A DNA stretch of 9,511 bases from the NCBI GenBank assembly GCA_019245255.1, contig JAFARV010000514.1, forward strand, positions 1 to 9,511, given 5' to 3'. A program made the position numbers and the translations under genes. Of this stretch, positions 7,690 through 9,511 are shown in pieces. The notes under the pieces are model-generated. The model was given only the letters and a program-made list of their open reading frames with translations, was not told where the DNA came from and did not search any database. This DNA is from Acidobacteriaceae bacterium (GTDB taxonomy: Bacteria; Acidobacteriota; Terriglobia; Bryobacterales; Bryobacteraceae). Each line of letters starts with the position of its first letter. The stretch's first letter is position 1.

Positions 7690-8919
7690 TTAGGGCTCAC
7701 TTACGCTTCGCGGCTCAGAGTCGAGAGTTGCGCGGTTCGGTGCGACTTGCCGTATCAATCGCAAAGGCCACAGCAGGGGGATGACGCGCCCCAGTTCCAG
7801 CAAAGCACCAAAGCCAGCGATCGCGCCCTGCGGCGTATCGACGAGAACATACGGGTTCTTCCTAACGGCCGAGCTGAAATTCGACATGACGGTGCGGTCC
7901 TCCACAATGTCGACCCGTCGCAGGATATCGATCGCCCGGATGAGGTTTATCCTGCGAAGCGCCTCAAATTCGCTCGCTTCATAGACCAATCTGACGGGAG
8001 GTCCGAGCCGGACGACGATTCGGTTGCGCACAGCGGCCCAGAATCGCTCAAGGTCGACGGGATCGATAAAGAGGATGAAGGTCGCCATCATGATGAACTG
8101 AAACAGCGGCACATTCATTGTGTACTCGAGTGTCAGGTGGAGAATGACGCCGGCAAGCAAGGCCCAGTAGCGGCACTCCTTGATCCAGATCAGGGTGCCC
8201 AGCGCGAACTCGACTGTGAGGCCGAACCAAGTCTGGAGCTTGATAAGCAGCGGATTATCGACCCAGGAGGGAAGCGGAAAACGCTGGAACTGTTCGAGGT
8301 GGTGCACGTAGTAAATTGCAGTCCCATTCACCCACGTGGTTCCGGTGGCCTTCCACCACGCTGTGACGAAATAGACAAGCGCGGCAAGATACTGGATCAT
8401 GCGCTGCGCCCAGACAACGCGCGGCTTAAGCTCGGGCTCCTCTTTTCCTCGCCAGATGCGGATGAGACGATCGACGGAAATGGCTGCACTTGCCGGCGCA
8501 AATATCAGGAAAAAGCTGGTAACACGCAGAAAGGTATCGCCCGAATGCATGGCGAATAGCTCACGTTCATCAATGGATGTGAGCGCAAGCCACACCAAAA
8601 TGCTGCTGGTCCGGGTCATGAACCCGAGTGTCAGCGAAAAGGAAACCAGCAGCGCTGCCCAGAAAAAAATGTCGATTGCTAGATCGTTCTGCGGCAGGAC
8701 ATCGAAGAGATTGATACGGGTGCCGCCTTCCATTTTGTGCATGGTGACGAGCGTTACCCAGCCGTGTACGCCGAACCAGTTCAGCCAGTCCGGCCAGAAC
8801 AGGATGAGCTTCGCCATGACGAGCAGTCCGAAGAAGATACGATAGAGCGCGAGCGGGACCGGTGACTGCGGTTCGAAGAAGGCTTGGTTCCAGGCCTTTG
8901 CGATGGCTCGGAAGCTCAT
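7690..8919 (-). CDS. HTTM-domain membrane protein (vitamin-K-dependent gamma-carboxylase-like) with a degenerate DCC/DUF393-like C-terminal domain
   Basis: This 409-residue polytopic membrane protein belongs to the HTTM family, related to the membrane part of vitamin-K-dependent gamma-glutamyl carboxylase. Hydrophobic segments lie around 22-41, 80-101, 105-116, 130-148, 173-190, 229-246, 252-268 and 271-286. The stretch YFVTAWWKATGTTWVNG (183-199) fits the family's K...W..G pattern, and Lys190 falls where the animal carboxylase has its proposed catalytic lysine (alignment by eye). Residues about 308-390 resemble a DCC/DUF393 thioredoxin-like domain: they keep a VxLVYE-like first strand, RAIDILRRVD, a VDTPQGAIAGFGAL segment and PLLWPLRLI. 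The usual DGxCxxC is replaced by YEASEFEAL, so no thiol chemistry is possible there. The start overlaps the upstream gene by 4 nt (ATGA) and has GAGG (8930-8927) 7 nt ahead. Bacterial HTTM functions are largely unknown; carboxylase activity is not implied. Confidence 0.85.
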   Translation of the reverse strand: MSFRAIAKAWNQAFFEPQSPVPLALYRIFFGLLVMAKLILFWPDWLNWFGVHGWVTLVTMHKMEGGTRINLFDVLPQNDLAIDIFFWAALLVSFSLTLGFMTRTSSILVWLALTSIDERELFAMHSGDTFLRVTSFFLIFAPASAAISVDRLIRIWRGKEEPELKPRVVWAQRMIQYLAALVYFVTAWWKATGTTWVNGTAIYYVHHLEQFQRFPLPSWVDNPLLIKLQTWFGLTVEFALGTLIWIKECRYWALLAGVILHLTLEYTMNVPLFQFIMMATFILFIDPVDLERFWAAVRNRIVVRLGPPVRLVYEASEFEALRRINLIRAIDILRRVDIVEDRTVMSNFSSAVRKNPYVLVDTPQGAIAGFGALLELGRVIPLLWPLRLIRQVAPNRATLDSEPRSVSEP

Positions 8920-9509
8920 TCCAAGTCCTCAGGTTTGACGTCGTAGGAGAAATAGGCGAAGTGGGTCCACGGTGTCGCCGAAAACTCGCCGTGCGGGCCG
9001 GGCGGCTGGACTTCCGACCAGTAACGGATCAATACGATATTTATAGGCGGGTTTGACTTATCGGTGGCGTACAGGCGAGCGATGTGTTTTGCGGCATCCG
9101 GCCACAGCAGGGACTCGGCGTCCATGCGTAGATGCTCGTTCATGAACTTGCGGTAGCGCTCGCGGAAATACTTTTGGACGATACCCAGCTTTTCAATCCG
9201 CGGGGCTTTCCAGGTAATCTTTTCCCCGTCTTGCATCGTGACTTCCGCCTCAACATAACCGTTCAGCCGCATGGGGTCCGGCGCGAACATATTCCAGGCT
9301 TGAAACAGACCTGTGAACAGCATGTATGGACGGATTGCCGTTTTGAACCCGTCGAGCAGAGGGAAATTCAGCGGGACCGTCCACGCAGCGAACGCAACCA
9401 TGTGGAACAGGATAAATAGCGTTAATAGGATGCACGTGATCCGCGCGCCGTCCCAACGGTTTGGTTTTGCACCTAGGGAAATCTCTAGAGGTGGTTGCGA
9501 GTTGACCAT
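8916..9509 (-). CDS. Membrane-anchored partner protein of the HTTM gene (function unknown)
   Basis: This 197-residue protein has a cytoplasmic N-terminus of about 23 residues and one strong membrane segment (about 24-45, ITCILLTLFILFHMVAFAAW). A mostly polar domain follows. A WNMFAPDPM motif (72-80) just after the membrane segment recalls the small membrane-anchored proteins often encoded beside HTTM proteins. The rest is rich in aromatic and charged residues, including a basic patch KYFRERYRKFMNEH (113-126), and contains no recognised catalytic motif. Its stop codon overlaps the HTTM start by 4 nt, so the two are almost certainly co-translated and may form a complex. The ATG at 9509-9507 is the first in-window start, but only two bases lie upstream. 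The ribosome binding site, promoter and a possible earlier start are outside the window. Confidence 0.8.
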   Translation of the reverse strand: MVNSQPPLEISLGAKPNRWDGARITCILLTLFILFHMVAFAAWTVPLNFPLLDGFKTAIRPYMLFTGLFQAWNMFAPDPMRLNGYVEAEVTMQDGEKITWKAPRIEKLGIVQKYFRERYRKFMNEHLRMDAESLLWPDAAKHIARLYATDKSNPPINIVLIRYWSEVQPPGPHGEFSATPWTHFAYFSYDVKPEDLE

Positions 9510-9511
9510 GA

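Noticed and set aside
7218..7700. 160-codon minus-strand open frame spanning the cupin gene and the divergent spacer
   Set aside because: The cupin on the opposite strand has a complete metal-ligand set; this frame has no recognisable domain and covers the promoter region.
7747..8559. 270-codon open frame on the plus strand opposite the HTTM gene
   Set aside because: It is fully antisense to a well-supported membrane protein, its translation is highly charged with no domain resemblance, and it has no plausible ribosome binding site or promoter.

Overview
The window holds six genuine protein-coding genes packed with very little spacer: a secreted glycoside hydrolase (+), a two-gene ABC transporter operon (-), a small cupin (+), and a two-gene membrane-protein operon (-) that reaches the right edge. 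GC content looks to be in the mid-50s percent by eye. The combination of a multidomain family GH44 hydrolase, an ABC permease fused to an M1 metallopeptidase, and an HTTM-domain protein with a small membrane partner suggests a soil-type Gram-negative bacterium, most likely Acidobacteriota. That placement is an inference from gene content; no rRNA or tRNA is present to confirm it.

Layout. Bases 1-100 carry a good sigma70-like promoter (TTGACA, 18-nt spacer, TACTAT) and the leader of the GH44 gene (101-2701, +). That enzyme has a signal peptide, a GH44 catalytic domain with both catalytic glutamates visible, a fibronectin type III linker, and two related C-terminal beta-sandwich-like modules that I cannot assign to a named family. 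It ends head-on against the ABC operon. A perfect 11-bp hairpin (2710-2740) lies at the junction, and its loop contains the stop codon of the opposing gene.

The ABC operon (minus strand, 7206 down to 2722) encodes an ATPase with a TTG start and, 12 nt downstream, a 1196-residue protein. The latter has about 13 membrane segments in two ABC-2-type permease blocks, followed by a large M1-like zinc peptidase domain (HELAH plus a downstream Glu and Tyr, but no GxMEN exopeptidase motif). Transporter and peptidase are therefore physically one machine; its substrate is unknown.

A 98-bp divergent spacer separates the ABC operon from a 122-residue single-domain cupin (7305-7673, +). The cupin converges, with a 16-bp gap, on the last operon (minus strand, 9509 down to 7690). 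That operon encodes a 197-residue membrane-anchored protein and, overlapping it by 4 nt, a 409-residue HTTM (vitamin-K-dependent gamma-carboxylase-like) protein. The C-terminal domain of the HTTM protein looks like a DCC/DUF393 thioredoxin-like domain that has lost its cysteines.

I see no mobile element, CRISPR array, RNA gene or prophage signal. No clearly new defence or mobile system is present. The most unusual items are the peptidase-permease fusion, the cysteine-less DCC-like tail on the HTTM protein, and the unassigned tandem modules on the hydrolase.
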